Source: Epiperipatus broadwayi | Taxonomy: Eukaryota > Onychophora > Udeonychophora > Euonychophora > Peripatidae | NCBI GenBank assembly: GCA_028023455.1 | Contig: JAQFVV010000022.1 | Location: 11,365,100-11,429,099 of the forward strand | DNA length: 64,000 nt | Direction: 5' to 3' | Shown: piece after piece, positions 48,413 through 58,609 of the stretch | Layout: every line of letters begins with the position of its first letter | How positions within the stretch are numbered: position 1 is the first letter of the stretch | Made by a program: the position numbers and the translations under genes | The notes under the pieces: model-generated | What the model was told of the DNA's origin: nothing | What the model saw: the letters and a program-made list of their open reading frames with translations, nothing else | The model's database searches: none

Positions 48413-50547
48413 TGTGCCAGACAAAAGCTTTTAATTTCATCTATCAATCTATTCTAATACAAGGGCGCCACCAGATCACTACATATCTGGAAAATTTGTT
48501 TACTGTGATCAGAATAGATGATGATGATGGTTTGCACTGACTAGACTCAGGGAGAAACAAGAGATCTTAAATTGTTTAGACAATTGAGACAAAAGCACAA
48601 AGACAAACGTCAGCCAAATTAAGTTTAAACATATTTAATAACATTTTATTCAGAGAAGAATAACATAAGAAAAGTTTATAATTTATTAACACAATAAATA
48701 GGATTAACTCAGGCATGTATCAGAAATACTTGAGGTAAAGCTATGACAGACTGACTGATCTCCTAATAAACGAATTATAAAAGGGAGGATGTAAATTTCA
48801 TTCAGCAGAGGATTCACCCAAACATTGGTTCTCACTTTCAGATACTTAAACCATATGCCCTTGAAACAGATCAAAGAAATCCAGTGCCGATGAGCTTTTC
48901 GAGGTCCAAAAATTTGTCAGACCCCGAATGTCCTTATATCGGTATGAGCTGCACCTATTACTACGTTTAAAATAACGGTGATTGATCCACCTCAAGAACA
49001 ACCGAAAAATATGCTTGAAACGAAGTAAAACAATTAAAATTGGTGAATCCCAGCCAAACAATTGGCGAAAATTACTCTATAATTAATAAGAAAAGGTCTC
49101 AATAGGAGACAAGCAAATAATTAGAAAAACAGTTACATCTGCCCCAGCAATTAAAGAAAAAAAAAGAATTACAAACAAATTCTGAGTACACGCTCTGATA
49201 AATTTAAAGCATACGTAATAAATACAAAAATAAATCTATTGGAGAGTGCACATGAGTACGAAAATCTTAAAAGTTGTAAACACTTTAGCAGAATGAAAGT
49301 ATCACTCACCTGTAATTTAAGAAAGGATAAATTTTATCTTCCTGCTGATGACTTATAAAATTACAAAGAAAAACACAATTCTAATTTCCGCTTTTAGAGA
49401 TATTAGAAATGAAATCTCCACCTGTGGCAAATTAGATGATAAAGTCACCAGCCAAAAGATTTTTGAGGTTTAGCAATAGGGCAAACATAGAGTTTAAAAT
49501 TAATTATTGAGTAATAACATAATTACAGGTAAGCATTTAAAATGCACGACTGCTAAAGCATTTATAAAAAGTGAGGCATAAAATATAAATACTCATTCGT
49601 CACTCTCCAATAAACAAACTGAAAGCAAATTGGGAATCTTAAAACTAAGATTCCAAAACCCATTACAAAAATACAAGACAACACAATAAAGATTAAATGT
49701 GAATATAAATATTCCTTAAAGTTTACGAATACAGACTTTTATGATTAGACTGAGTGGAGATTTAAAAAGAATTAATTTACCCTGGGAAGAATAAAAAGAA
49801 AATAGTTACCTTTCGGTAAAAGCAATGTTCACGTAGAGTGCACACTTTTACTTAAGTTCATTTTCAGGTTCTTTGACCATGGCAAGGTAGATGTTACGAG
49901 GTTCCCGCTTCTTGTAGGAGTTTAAGGCATTACTAGAGCAAATTTGGTAGTCAGGGATCCATCTTTTGTTGAGTTAGCAAGCCATTCAGATTTTGACAAC
50001 ACATATAGAATTTTTCATCTTGTTGCAAGCAAAAGTATTTAATAACAGCTGATGTCCTTTAAGAATTTAAGTGTCCGCGCTAATATAAACTTTTATTTGA
50101 GAAACAGCTTGTCTAGTACAAATAATGAATTAACTGACACTCCAAATTTTTGGGGCTATTTATATGTTGCTCCATTTCCCGTGAAAGACTTTCCTTGTTG
50201 TCCAATTTCTACGCCTTAGGCAGGGCAAATATTAATCTCCCGCTCAATGTAATCTAGGAATTCTACCCAGGGATTATTGAAATAAAAACAACTACATAAA
50301 AATCAAATCTCCACTATTAAAATAAAAGCCACAGGAATGTAATTAGCTAGATTGCTTGTTTTTTAATTAATTGATTTAAAGTAAAAACAAGCGGTATAAG
50401 AAAGTTATTTTAAAATAAATCGATAACACTGAATGTATTTTGATACACATATTCCTTTTAAATAATAATAAAAATTTAAACATTAAACGTTTTAACAAAA
50501 TTAAGTTTAGTGAAGATTAAAACTTCATTGGATTTCAATCATGTTCA
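48413..50547 (-). repeat. 5' LTR of the minus-strand element
   Basis: This is the right-hand LTR and therefore 5' in minus orientation. It keeps the reverse TATAAATAGC (50155-50164). It differs from the left copy by scattered single-base changes and small indels only. Confidence 0.9.
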
Positions 50548-50609
50548 ATATATTAAAGTAAAATTTGCTCTTTCTCTCCTTATATATACTCATGAAGGTA
50601 CTCATCTTT

Positions 50610-51760
50610 TAGCTAAAGACACCATTCTATAGCGCGGTTTTCACGCCAAAACACACTAAAATGCTGTTTCCATGGCCGACACATTCGAACCCGCTTTTTC
50701 AATAGTACAACTTTTTTGTTGTGCTACAGAATGCAGGCCGCTATGTTGCGTCACAGTACAGCATGTATGTTGCATGGTAGCAAATATATTTTGCAAATTC
50801 GCACAATTTATAAAACAGTTATGACTTGATGAGAGAGTTTGTATTTGAATCGGATGGAAATGTTTTTTTCATTGAATTTTTTTTTATTATAAAGGATTAA
50901 AATGTTGATATTTTGTAAAGTAATAATTCTAAGACTTTTTACAATGTACTATATTAATGTTTTAATTGGGAAAATGTTAAAGATCTATGTTTTTAGTGAG
51001 TTGCAATTAGGTAACGCATCAAGTAACGTAGTGTTCATAACATTTCACGAGACAAAGAAGACTTCTATCGTGTGTATATTTTTGAAGTAAGAAAAGTACA
51101 AATATACAGGTTTTTTTGTAAATTTAATAAAAAGCAAATATTATAAACATGTTTAATAAGTAAAGAAGACATTTGCATGTGTTTGTTGTTGTATAAAAAA
51201 GTTTGAGTTTCTTTATTTTGTCCGAGTACGGTTATGATTTTGAATTTTTTTATTTTAGCATTACAAACAAACAGAACACTAACCCTAAAACTAACCCTAA
51301 ACCTAACCCTAAACTAACCCTAAACCTAACCCTAAACTAACCCTAAACCTAACCCTAAACTAACCCTAAACCTAACCCTAAACTAACCCTAAATCTAACC
51401 GTAACAACTTTTACTTTTATTACGATTATTATTTTTTAGTTAAACAACAACAAAAATAGTCGTAACACAAGTAAAAAAATATCCGATAGACAATTGATAG
51501 AAAAAAAAGCCGTAACACAATTTAAAAAGTATACGATATAAAAAACACGAATCAAATTGTAATTTGTTGATTTTATTTTACATTTATTATTATCATTTAA
51601 ATTGTATACGTTAATAAAAAATAATATTTAAAAAAGACGATTTTGTTTTGTTTTTATTTTCGCATTACAAACAGAAAAATTATTAAAATCAACGGCCGTG
51701 AATGTTCATATTTTATAGTTTTAGCGTGAAAACGATGCCATCCAATGGTGTCTTTAGCTA
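50610..51760. mobile_element. 1.15-kb terminal-inverted-repeat element with telomere-like array
   Basis: The left end TAGCTAAAGACACCATT (50610-50626) is perfectly inverted at 51744-51760. Weaker similarity continues inward for about 25 bp more, through the GTTTTCACGC block. A TA-ended inverted repeat suggests a DNA transposon that duplicates TA, such as Tc1/mariner-type, or a non-autonomous derivative. No transposase is recognised. A 62-codon + ORF (50902-51090) matches nothing I know. The interior carries a TAACCC-type array and a second small duplication (CGTAACACAA...ATATCCGATAG / ...GTATACGATAT). Its middle is richer in CpG at the left end than the neighbourhood. Confidence 0.75.
51279..51404. 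repeat. Telomere-like CTAACCCTAAA(C) array
   Basis: About five and a half copies of a 23-bp dimer, alternating CTAACCCTAAAC and CTAACCCTAAA, so a mix of TTAGGG-like and TTTAGGG-like units on the other strand. It lies inside the terminal-inverted-repeat element and not at a contig end. It is an interstitial, element-borne array and not by itself evidence for the telomere repeat of the species. Confidence 0.9.
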
Positions 51761-54067
51761 TAATACAAGCACCCTTATGAAAAATAGGTTGTCTTTTACC
51801 ATTTCACAATAGTGCCAAAACATTTCAAAGTAATTTCATATCAAATACTGCCACATGGACTATTCTACAATAAAAAAGAGCAATTTTTCACAATATATTC
51901 ATATGTTTTATGCTAAATACATATAACAAATAGTTATTGTATCTTAAGATAAATCATATTTTACAAATCAACATAAAAGCATTTGATATTTTTTGTGTTT
52001 TCAGTATATTGTGAAAGGCAACTAATCTTCACACATGTGCTATACAATTAACATGGCTCACTCACCCATCAATGAATTCATGAAAATATTTATTTTAACA
52101 TAAACAACTCTTTGGGGAAGGTGAATTATTAATTTAATTAGCACTTGATTATTATAAATGAATGGAAAATTGTATAAAATAATATATATAGTGGTGTATA
52201 GTGTATACATTATTTATTATATATATTGTTATGTTATATAGTCAATTCTTTGAATTGTATTCTATTTTATTAATGTTTTATATTGTTTTTATTTTACTTC
52301 CATTATAGAACACTAGATGGTGTTTTATTTCTAATAATTGGTTAATGTTAACTATATTAGGGACTTTGGCACCATATTAAATTTTGAAAAAACTGACTTG
52401 ACACACAATTTTCACAATAACTTCAGTTTTAATAATGTTAGAGAAAAATGCTATATATTGACAGAAAATAGAAAAACTAAGAAAAACAATAACGTTAAGA
52501 CAAATAGTTTTTACCAATAAAAAAAGTAAGGGAAAAAATTTTTCAACATCTGAAAAAATGATTACGGTATTATTTGTTCATAATTTATCATTATCAAAGT
52601 TTAAAATTACACTTCATTGATAATTTCTTGGTATTCCTCACAAAATTCTCATTTAAACCATATATAATATTTCTTATCTTATCTGAGATAATCAATAGCA
52701 TCAGAACTTACAAAGTACTAACATAAGAATTCTTCATTTTTATCTTGTACTCAAAAGTAAAAAAATTCAAGGCAAGTATAAGAAAAATATTCATCCTAAT
52801 AAAAGATCCAAAATAAATCATTTCCTGAAGGTGGATATGCATTTGCCATCATAGGAATTAGGTCCTTGTCTAATCAAAACTAGAAATTGAAGGCTACTGT
52901 CTGTATCAATGATAAAATGAGTTTCCTTTCTTCATTGTATATTTTTTTGTGTACACCAGTGTTTAAATGGATATAATCCCCTAATTTTCATTATTTACAT
53001 TATAATAAATCCATGATCATATGTTTTTGATATCACATTTACAAGTATTAATATATGTATAAAGGAAATTTTAGATTACACAGACAGCAGTTCATATGGG
53101 TAAATTCTTAACTAATCTATATTTACTTCAAGAATGAGGGCTTGTGTGATATGTTAAAAAAGTTCAAGCTATGAGAATTCACAACTGAAAAGGACTGTAT
53201 TCTGCTAAGTTGTATTCATAATATTTAAATTAACATATAGATTTATATGTATGCAAAATCTTCAGCATTAAAAAAATTGTAATGGACAGGGAAATTTAGG
53301 AGACTGAAAGTCTTAGTTGTCACTCTTTCATGAGGCTGCTTACTTATTTAAGATATGATTTTCATTTATCTAATTAATAGTTATGTGCTAGGGAAAACCT
53401 ACTAAGGGATCTTATGCTATTACACATGGCAGAAATCAGATAAAAGTTACTAAAATGCCCTGCCTTGCAAACTGCAGTTAGATTGCCATGCTTGGCAAAT
53501 TGACATCTAAGTGATAGATAAGTTGTAATATCAATAGGAAGTAGTAACAATAATAATTATCATTTTCAATTTTTTTTCGAAACATGTGATCATGGAATAT
53601 TCAAATATTAATTGGCTATGTTCTTTAAGATAAAATGTATGAAGAATTTACACCTAAATACCTGTCAGAATTTAAGATTACTATATTTGTTCTTACAAAG
53701 TTTATTTAATGAGAAGGAAGTTGCTTAATTGAATAGATAATTAGTCATGATATTTTTATCGAAAAAGTTAATCATGTGAAAGAAGACTGCAAAATGTTGA
53801 AGTCACTATGAGGTGCTATTTTTTATTTTTTGGATTTCTAGACATACCAAAGGAAAGATAATAATACTACAATCAGACTTAGCAATGCTATCTGAAATCT
53901 ATTTCATTAGTATATATTTTTTAACATTAGATTCATAAAGTTGGTGAAATAAAGCTTTTCTCATTGGATATCATTATTGCATTAATAGCTAATTTTTTTC
54001 TAATGATTTTAATGCACATCATCCTTTTTAATCTATAAGTCTTGAAAGAACGTAGTGTTATTTTTTT
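51761..54067. other. AT-rich stretch, no supported gene
   Basis: No exon, RNA gene or complete repeat is recognised. A few less AT-rich patches (52840-52930, 53400-53530) read as short broken frames on both strands; they may be old transposon debris. I could not place the final exon of the cyclase here. Confidence 0.45.
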
Positions 54068-54165
54068 CCATATATCAAAGCATCAGTCGGGAAGCAAACC
54101 CGCGAACTCGGGACAACTACTTGTAAGGCAGCTGTGCTGACTACTCGGCCACCAGCGCTTGAAAA
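54068..54165 (-). repeat. tRNA-derived SINE-like copy, best preserved
   Basis: On the minus strand it begins CAAGCGCTGGTGGCCGAGTA, with a good box A TGGCCGAGTAGTC, a centre GCTGCCTTACAAGTAGTTG and a box-B-like GGGTTTGCTTCCCGA, then GATGCTTTGATATATGG. It is about as long as a tRNA plus a short tail. It lacks a matching acceptor stem, so I call it a repeat. It is the clearest of the four copies in the window. Confidence 0.7.
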
Positions 54166-55840
54166 ATTTAGTGTTATATGTGAAGAACTTTATTGTCCTT
54201 CATACTTTATGAGTTTAGGCCATGTGCAGCATTTCATTGAACTCAAGACCAATAACTTGTTTAATTTTCTCTGATATTGCATTTAAAGCAAAAATACAGT
54301 CAGTGACATTCTAGTTTTTGTTCAATAACCAGAATTTTTAAAATATAGGATTTCCTCAGTACGTATCTAAAATATACCACTATTCATTTCTTTAATAGCA
54401 TTACGTTATGACATAAAATATGTATTAATATCAAATTACTATATTTTTATGCTATTGTTCTTGCACGTAGCATTTGATAATATTTTTTTAAATAAATGCA
54501 TTTAGTAGATAACTTTATTTGTATGTGGGTGTGGCAAAATTGAAAGTTTAGGTATAAATATCAATATAAAAAATTGAATTTTTTTTAAGAGATTAAAAAT
54601 AAGTTGATAGAAGCAGTACAATATAATCAAAAATTATTGAGAAAAATTATAAGTTCTCTGCTATAATGTGGAATTTTTGCACAACACATACATTGACTTA
54701 CATTCGAATGCTTAGTGGTAACCGAAATATATATTTTTAATGAGACGGTGCCACTTGACTTTAATAATCTTTCTATGAGTCCAACTTTTAAAAATAATAA
54801 GTATAAAAATTTAAATAATTATTATCAATTTTAGCGTATTTTCAAGTACGCATACCTAAAGATAATTTTTAGAATGTTGATGACTATTGGTTTATAAAAA
54901 TCACAAAATGCTATAGATATGGTTTTATTATCATAAAATTATATGAAACATAATAAAGAATGTATTCTCAAAATAATGTAATCTTACGATTACATTTTAG
55001 TTAGAATCAGAATGTAAAAAAGTCAATATTGAAAAACATAGACACTGAATATTAGAGAGAGATTGTGGATAAGTGGGTTTTAAAGTTAAAATATTTAAAT
55101 TAAAAATATACCCAAACAATATGGAAGACAATTTGGTGTTTCTTTTTTAAAAGTAATTATTATTTGAACTAAATTTCAACAGCAGTTAAACATTATGCTT
55201 GTCACACATATTACTGAAATTCAGAATTCTCTCCAACAGTGGATTTTAAATACTGGATGGCCTACGGCAATAAATGAATTAGTAAAGATTTGATTCAGAA
55301 TGATATTCCCTATTAAAATAAATAACAAAGTGAATGTGGAATTTCATAAGCAATATATAGATATCACACTAGATGTTTAATGACTAGTAAAATGTGTTAA
55401 TAATTGGAGAATTAAAACTCTTCTATTGATCTTGGTCTTTTTAGGTGTTTTATGCTTTAAAAAGATCCTATTAAATCAATGAATAGGACTTTTTCATAGA
55501 ATAATTATAATATTTTGATCAGATTGAGAGATTATTGTGATCAACGTTAAAAAATAATAGAAAAAATTCAGATGATCATGTTTAATGATATATTCATTGT
55601 AGTGACATAATTAAATTTGGTTAGAGCCATAACGATTATTAAAGGAATTCTTTGTAATTTTAAAAATGCGTAGATACCAATATGTTAAAATACCTGGAGA
55701 TGTTTTTAATAATGGAAATAGTATTTCAACATCTAAATTATTGGAATTTTTTTAGGAATATGTACTGCTGTTAAATCCTTTTTTAACAATAGCATATACC
55801 TCCTTTTTTCTTTTAAATATATATAATTACAAAATATAAA
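54166..55840. other. AT-rich stretch, no supported gene
   Basis: Nothing is recognised. A reading frame containing DDYWF near 54885 was considered as the missing cyclase C-terminus (family TYWL) and not accepted. Confidence 0.4.
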
Positions 55841-55849
55841 TTTATATCT

Positions 55850-57475
55850 GCAATAAGAAAAAAAGATGGAATTATTACTAAAAGGAGAGATGACATCATG
55901 AAATTGGTAGAAGATTTTTATCAAGAATTATATAGTAATAAAGAACAAGTACCTCCTATATCTATTACATCTTACCAAATTGCCCAGAATTTTAAATGAA
56001 GAAGTGAGACATGCAATTAAATGTATGAAGAAAGGAAAAGCTCCAGGTAATGATGGAATTATAATTGATATATTAAAAGAAGCAGGCAAAGAAATAGAAA
56101 AAACTTTAGCAAAGTTATATACCAAATGTCTAAATGATAAAGATGTACCGAATGATTGGAAGAATGCAGTAATAATATTAATATTTAAAAAAGGTGATAA
56201 AGAAGATATTAGAAATTTCAGACCTATCAGCCTTTTATCAATTTTATATAAAATTTTTACCAAGATAATTACTACTCGTCTACAGAGAACATTGGATTTC
56301 CACCAACCAAGAGAACAAGCTGGATTTAAAAGTGGTTTTAGTACAGTAGATCATATCCAGGTATTGAGAGAAGTTATAGAAAGGACAAATGAATATGAGT
56401 TGCCATTATGCTTAGGATTTGTAGATTATGAAAAGGCATTTGATTCTATAAACATTTCTTCAGTGATTAAAGCATTAGATCATCAAGGTATAGATCCAGG
56501 ATATTGTCATATTTTAAAGAATATTTATAAAAATGCAACAGCAACAATTAGATTACATAATGACACTGGGAAAGTCAACATTGAGAAAGGTGTAAGACAA
56601 GGTGACTCCATATCTCCAAAACTTTTTACAGCAGTGCTGCATGAAGTATTTTGTGGATTAAAATGGGAAACTAAAGGAGTGAAAGTAAATGGTGATTATT
56701 TAAGTCATTTAGATTTCACAGATGATGTAGTTGTTTTTGCAAATAATGCTTCAGATCTGCAGGAAATGTTGCAGGAATTATCAGATGAAAGTAGGAAAGT
56801 AGGATTAAAGATAAATGTTAAAAAGACTAAAGTAATGTTTAATCGATTTGCTCAAAATATGAAACTAAAGATTGATTATGATGAATTAGAAGAAGTTAAC
56901 AGTTACAAATACCTTGGTCAGATTATTAATACAGATGGAAACATAATGGAGGAAATTAATCATAGAATTAAACTTGGTTGGAGTGCTTTTGGTAGAAATA
57001 ACTTGATACTAAAAGGAAATATGCCTATGTGTTTGAAAAGGAAGGTTTTTAACAAATGTGTTTTACCAGTTCTTCTTTTGGGATTGGAGATTGGGACATT
57101 TAAAAAAAGAGAAATGAGAGTTCAGACCACTCAAAGAAGTATGGAGAGATGTATGTTGGGAGTAACAAGAAGAGATCGTAAATGCAATGTATGGGTAAGA
57201 GAACAAACAGGTGTTACTGACTTCATTGAAAAAAATAAAAGATTGAAGTGGAGTTGGGCTGGTCATATTGTTAGAAGAGATGATAATAGATGGACAATTG
57301 AAATTTTAAACTGGATTCCAAGAGATTGTAAAAGACCCAGAAAGAGACCACATGTAAGATGGATGGATGAAATAAGAAAGTGTGCAGGGATGATGTGGAG
57401 AAGAGAAGCTAAAGATCGGAGAAGATGGATTAATCCTGCAGTGGATTGATAATGTTTGGTAATGATGATGACAAA
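55850..57475 (+). mobile_element. RTE-like LINE, RT and C-terminal part
   Basis: This is a 5'-truncated non-LTR retrotransposon. It begins in the segment between endonuclease and RT, has one frame change near 55965, then a long open frame to 57449. It ends in a short TGATGATGAC-type tail, as is usual for RTE elements. No endonuclease domain is left. It is followed within about 80 bp by a minus-strand Penelope remnant. Confidence 0.88.
55980..57449 (+). CDS. RTE-type LINE reverse transcriptase (5'-truncated)
   Basis: The frame has 490 codons, entered from the truncated 5' side (no authentic start; it opens at TTG after a frameshift). Blocks in order: KGKAPGNDGI (residues ~19-28), IFKKGDKEDIRNFRPISLLS (~68-87), REQAGFKSGFSTVDHI, LGFVDYEKAFDSI with the first catalytic Asp (~145-157), GVRQGDSISPKLF (~206-218), then FTDDVVVFA where most relatives have F/YADD (~245-253), and YKYLGQIIN. 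The C-terminal region (about residues 410-489) has the WAGHIVRRDDNRW / RPRKRPHVRWMDEIRKCAG motif typical of RTE-like endonuclease-reverse transcriptases of invertebrates. The two Asp of the catalytic box are kept; Ala-to-Thr before them is unusual. The frame has no internal stop, so the copy is fairly young, but the missing 5' half makes it non-autonomous. Confidence 0.92.
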   Translation: MPRILNEEVRHAIKCMKKGKAPGNDGIIIDILKEAGKEIEKTLAKLYTKCLNDKDVPNDWKNAVIILIFKKGDKEDIRNFRPISLLSILYKIFTKIITTRLQRTLDFHQPREQAGFKSGFSTVDHIQVLREVIERTNEYELPLCLGFVDYEKAFDSINISSVIKALDHQGIDPGYCHILKNIYKNATATIRLHNDTGKVNIEKGVRQGDSISPKLFTAVLHEVFCGLKWETKGVKVNGDYLSHLDFTDDVVVFANNASDLQEMLQELSDESRKVGLKINVKKTKVMFNRFAQNMKLKIDYDELEEVNSYKYLGQIINTDGNIMEEINHRIKLGWSAFGRNNLILKGNMPMCLKRKVFNKCVLPVLLLGLEIGTFKKREMRVQTTQRSMERCMLGVTRRDRKCNVWVREQTGVTDFIEKNKRLKWSWAGHIVRRDDNRWTIEILNWIPRDCKRPRKRPHVRWMDEIRKCAGMMWRREAKDRRRWINPAVD

Positions 57476-57539
57476 ATATAATGTTCTTTTCACTAAATCC
57501 ACTCAAAAATTATACACTCTCTTTTCACTTTTTCTTCAT

Positions 57540-58600
57540 CCAAATCTTACTTTTTCCACCACCATATATATATACTTGTTAAAACATCCAACATTTCGAC
57601 CACTTTATTTGTAGTCATTTTCAAGGATCTACAAAATACATATTTACATCTTTATAACTATCAATATACAGTAATTAAAAATAACATAAAAATATAAAAA
57701 TTCATCTATCCTTATCATAAAAAACAACATTTTCCTTTCATTTATCAATACATCTTTGTTTACATATACTACATTATATATACACTTCATTAACTTAGTT
57801 CTTTACTCCCCAAACTTTTTTTTTACATATACATCTCTCGTTTTTAAAAAAAAACATAAATATTTTTTTCCTTTCCTTTTTATACCTCATAAGTAATTAC
57901 TTTTAAACAATAACTTTATATTCAAATTTATTCTTTACTTAAAACATATCATTTACATAATTCTATTCAGAATAGGTTTATTACTTTTTATATATAAACT
58001 CTCCTTTACCATTCTCTCTATATATAATCTTACTTTTTTCAACATTCTTATCTTAAAATCTATATGTCCAAATTCCTTATTGTGTATGTTAACATTTGAA
58101 TTTTTATCACTTAAATGTTATTTCAACCTTGTCCCTAATTTATTTTTTGTTGTACCTATATATGACACATTCCTATTATCCTTACAATCTAAACACACTT
58201 CTATAAATACCATCATATTTTCAACATTTTTATCTCTCGTTTCCTTTATCACATTTCCTAAATTAAGCTTTCTTTTTATATTTTGGCTTCAACAATAAAT
58301 TATGTTCCTTTCTACATTTCCCATTTATAGCCTTTATAATCTTTTTAATGTTCAAAAATGTATTTTTTTGATACCCTATAACTACTATATATAAATTTGT
58401 TTTTATCTTTCTTTTTATCCAATTTTTTTTTATTTTTTAAATATTTTTCTTTCCACATAATTTATTAATAATTTTAATTGGATAATCATTTTTCATTGCC
58501 TCTTCTTTTATTTTACCCGTTCCTCCTTAAATAACCTTTCCTCTAAACATAAAATTATTCTCCTATTTATCGTATTATTAACAATATTTATCTTATATAT
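57540..58600 (-). pseudogene. Penelope-like element remnant with GIY-YIG domain
   Basis: Minus-strand frames read, in order: NRRIILCLEERLFKEERVK (about 58510-58565), a KNDYPIKIINKL segment (about 58460-58500) resembling the post-RT region, then VCLDCKDNRNVSYIGTTKNK (about 58140-58200), the CxxC plus YIG entry of the GIY-YIG endonuclease. NIHNKEFGHIDFKI (HxxxxGHxxDF) and ERMVKESLYIKSNKPILNR to a stop at about 57954 follow. Frameshifts and stops interrupt it. Beyond the stop, at 57575-57640, lies the sequence whose complement reads TGAAAATGACTACAAATAAA then GTGGTCGAAATGTT, a motif common in Penelope-like terminal regions. RT core motifs are missing to the right, where a (TA)n tract begins at 58590. 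Confidence 0.7.
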
Positions 58601-58609
58601 ATATATTCT

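Larger units (their letters stand above)
44686..50547 (-). mobile_element. Complete non-autonomous LTR retrotransposon, minus strand
   Basis: Two direct repeats of about 2.14 kb (44686-46825, 48413-50547), nearly identical, enclose a 1.59-kb interior. On the plus strand they begin TGTGCC and end GTTCA. The primer-binding site lies beside the right LTR and reads on the minus strand, so transcription is leftward. The interior has only a coiled-coil/lysine-rich ORF and no recognisable pol. Flanks are GTATAT on the left and ATATATT on the right, so it is another insertion in TA-rich target. The architecture matches the + strand element at 16172-21760, although the LTR sequences differ. Confidence 0.92.

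Noticed and set aside
51279-51404. True telomere or chromosome end
   Set aside because: The array is short, has mixed unit length and lies inside an inverted-repeat element with ordinary sequence on both sides.
54860-54900. DDYWF frame considered as the missing cyclase C-terminal exon (family TYWL)
   Set aside because: The preceding residues do not match GKG-type sequence, the codon before the putative acceptor does not fit phase 0 with conserved residues, and a stop lies nearby.
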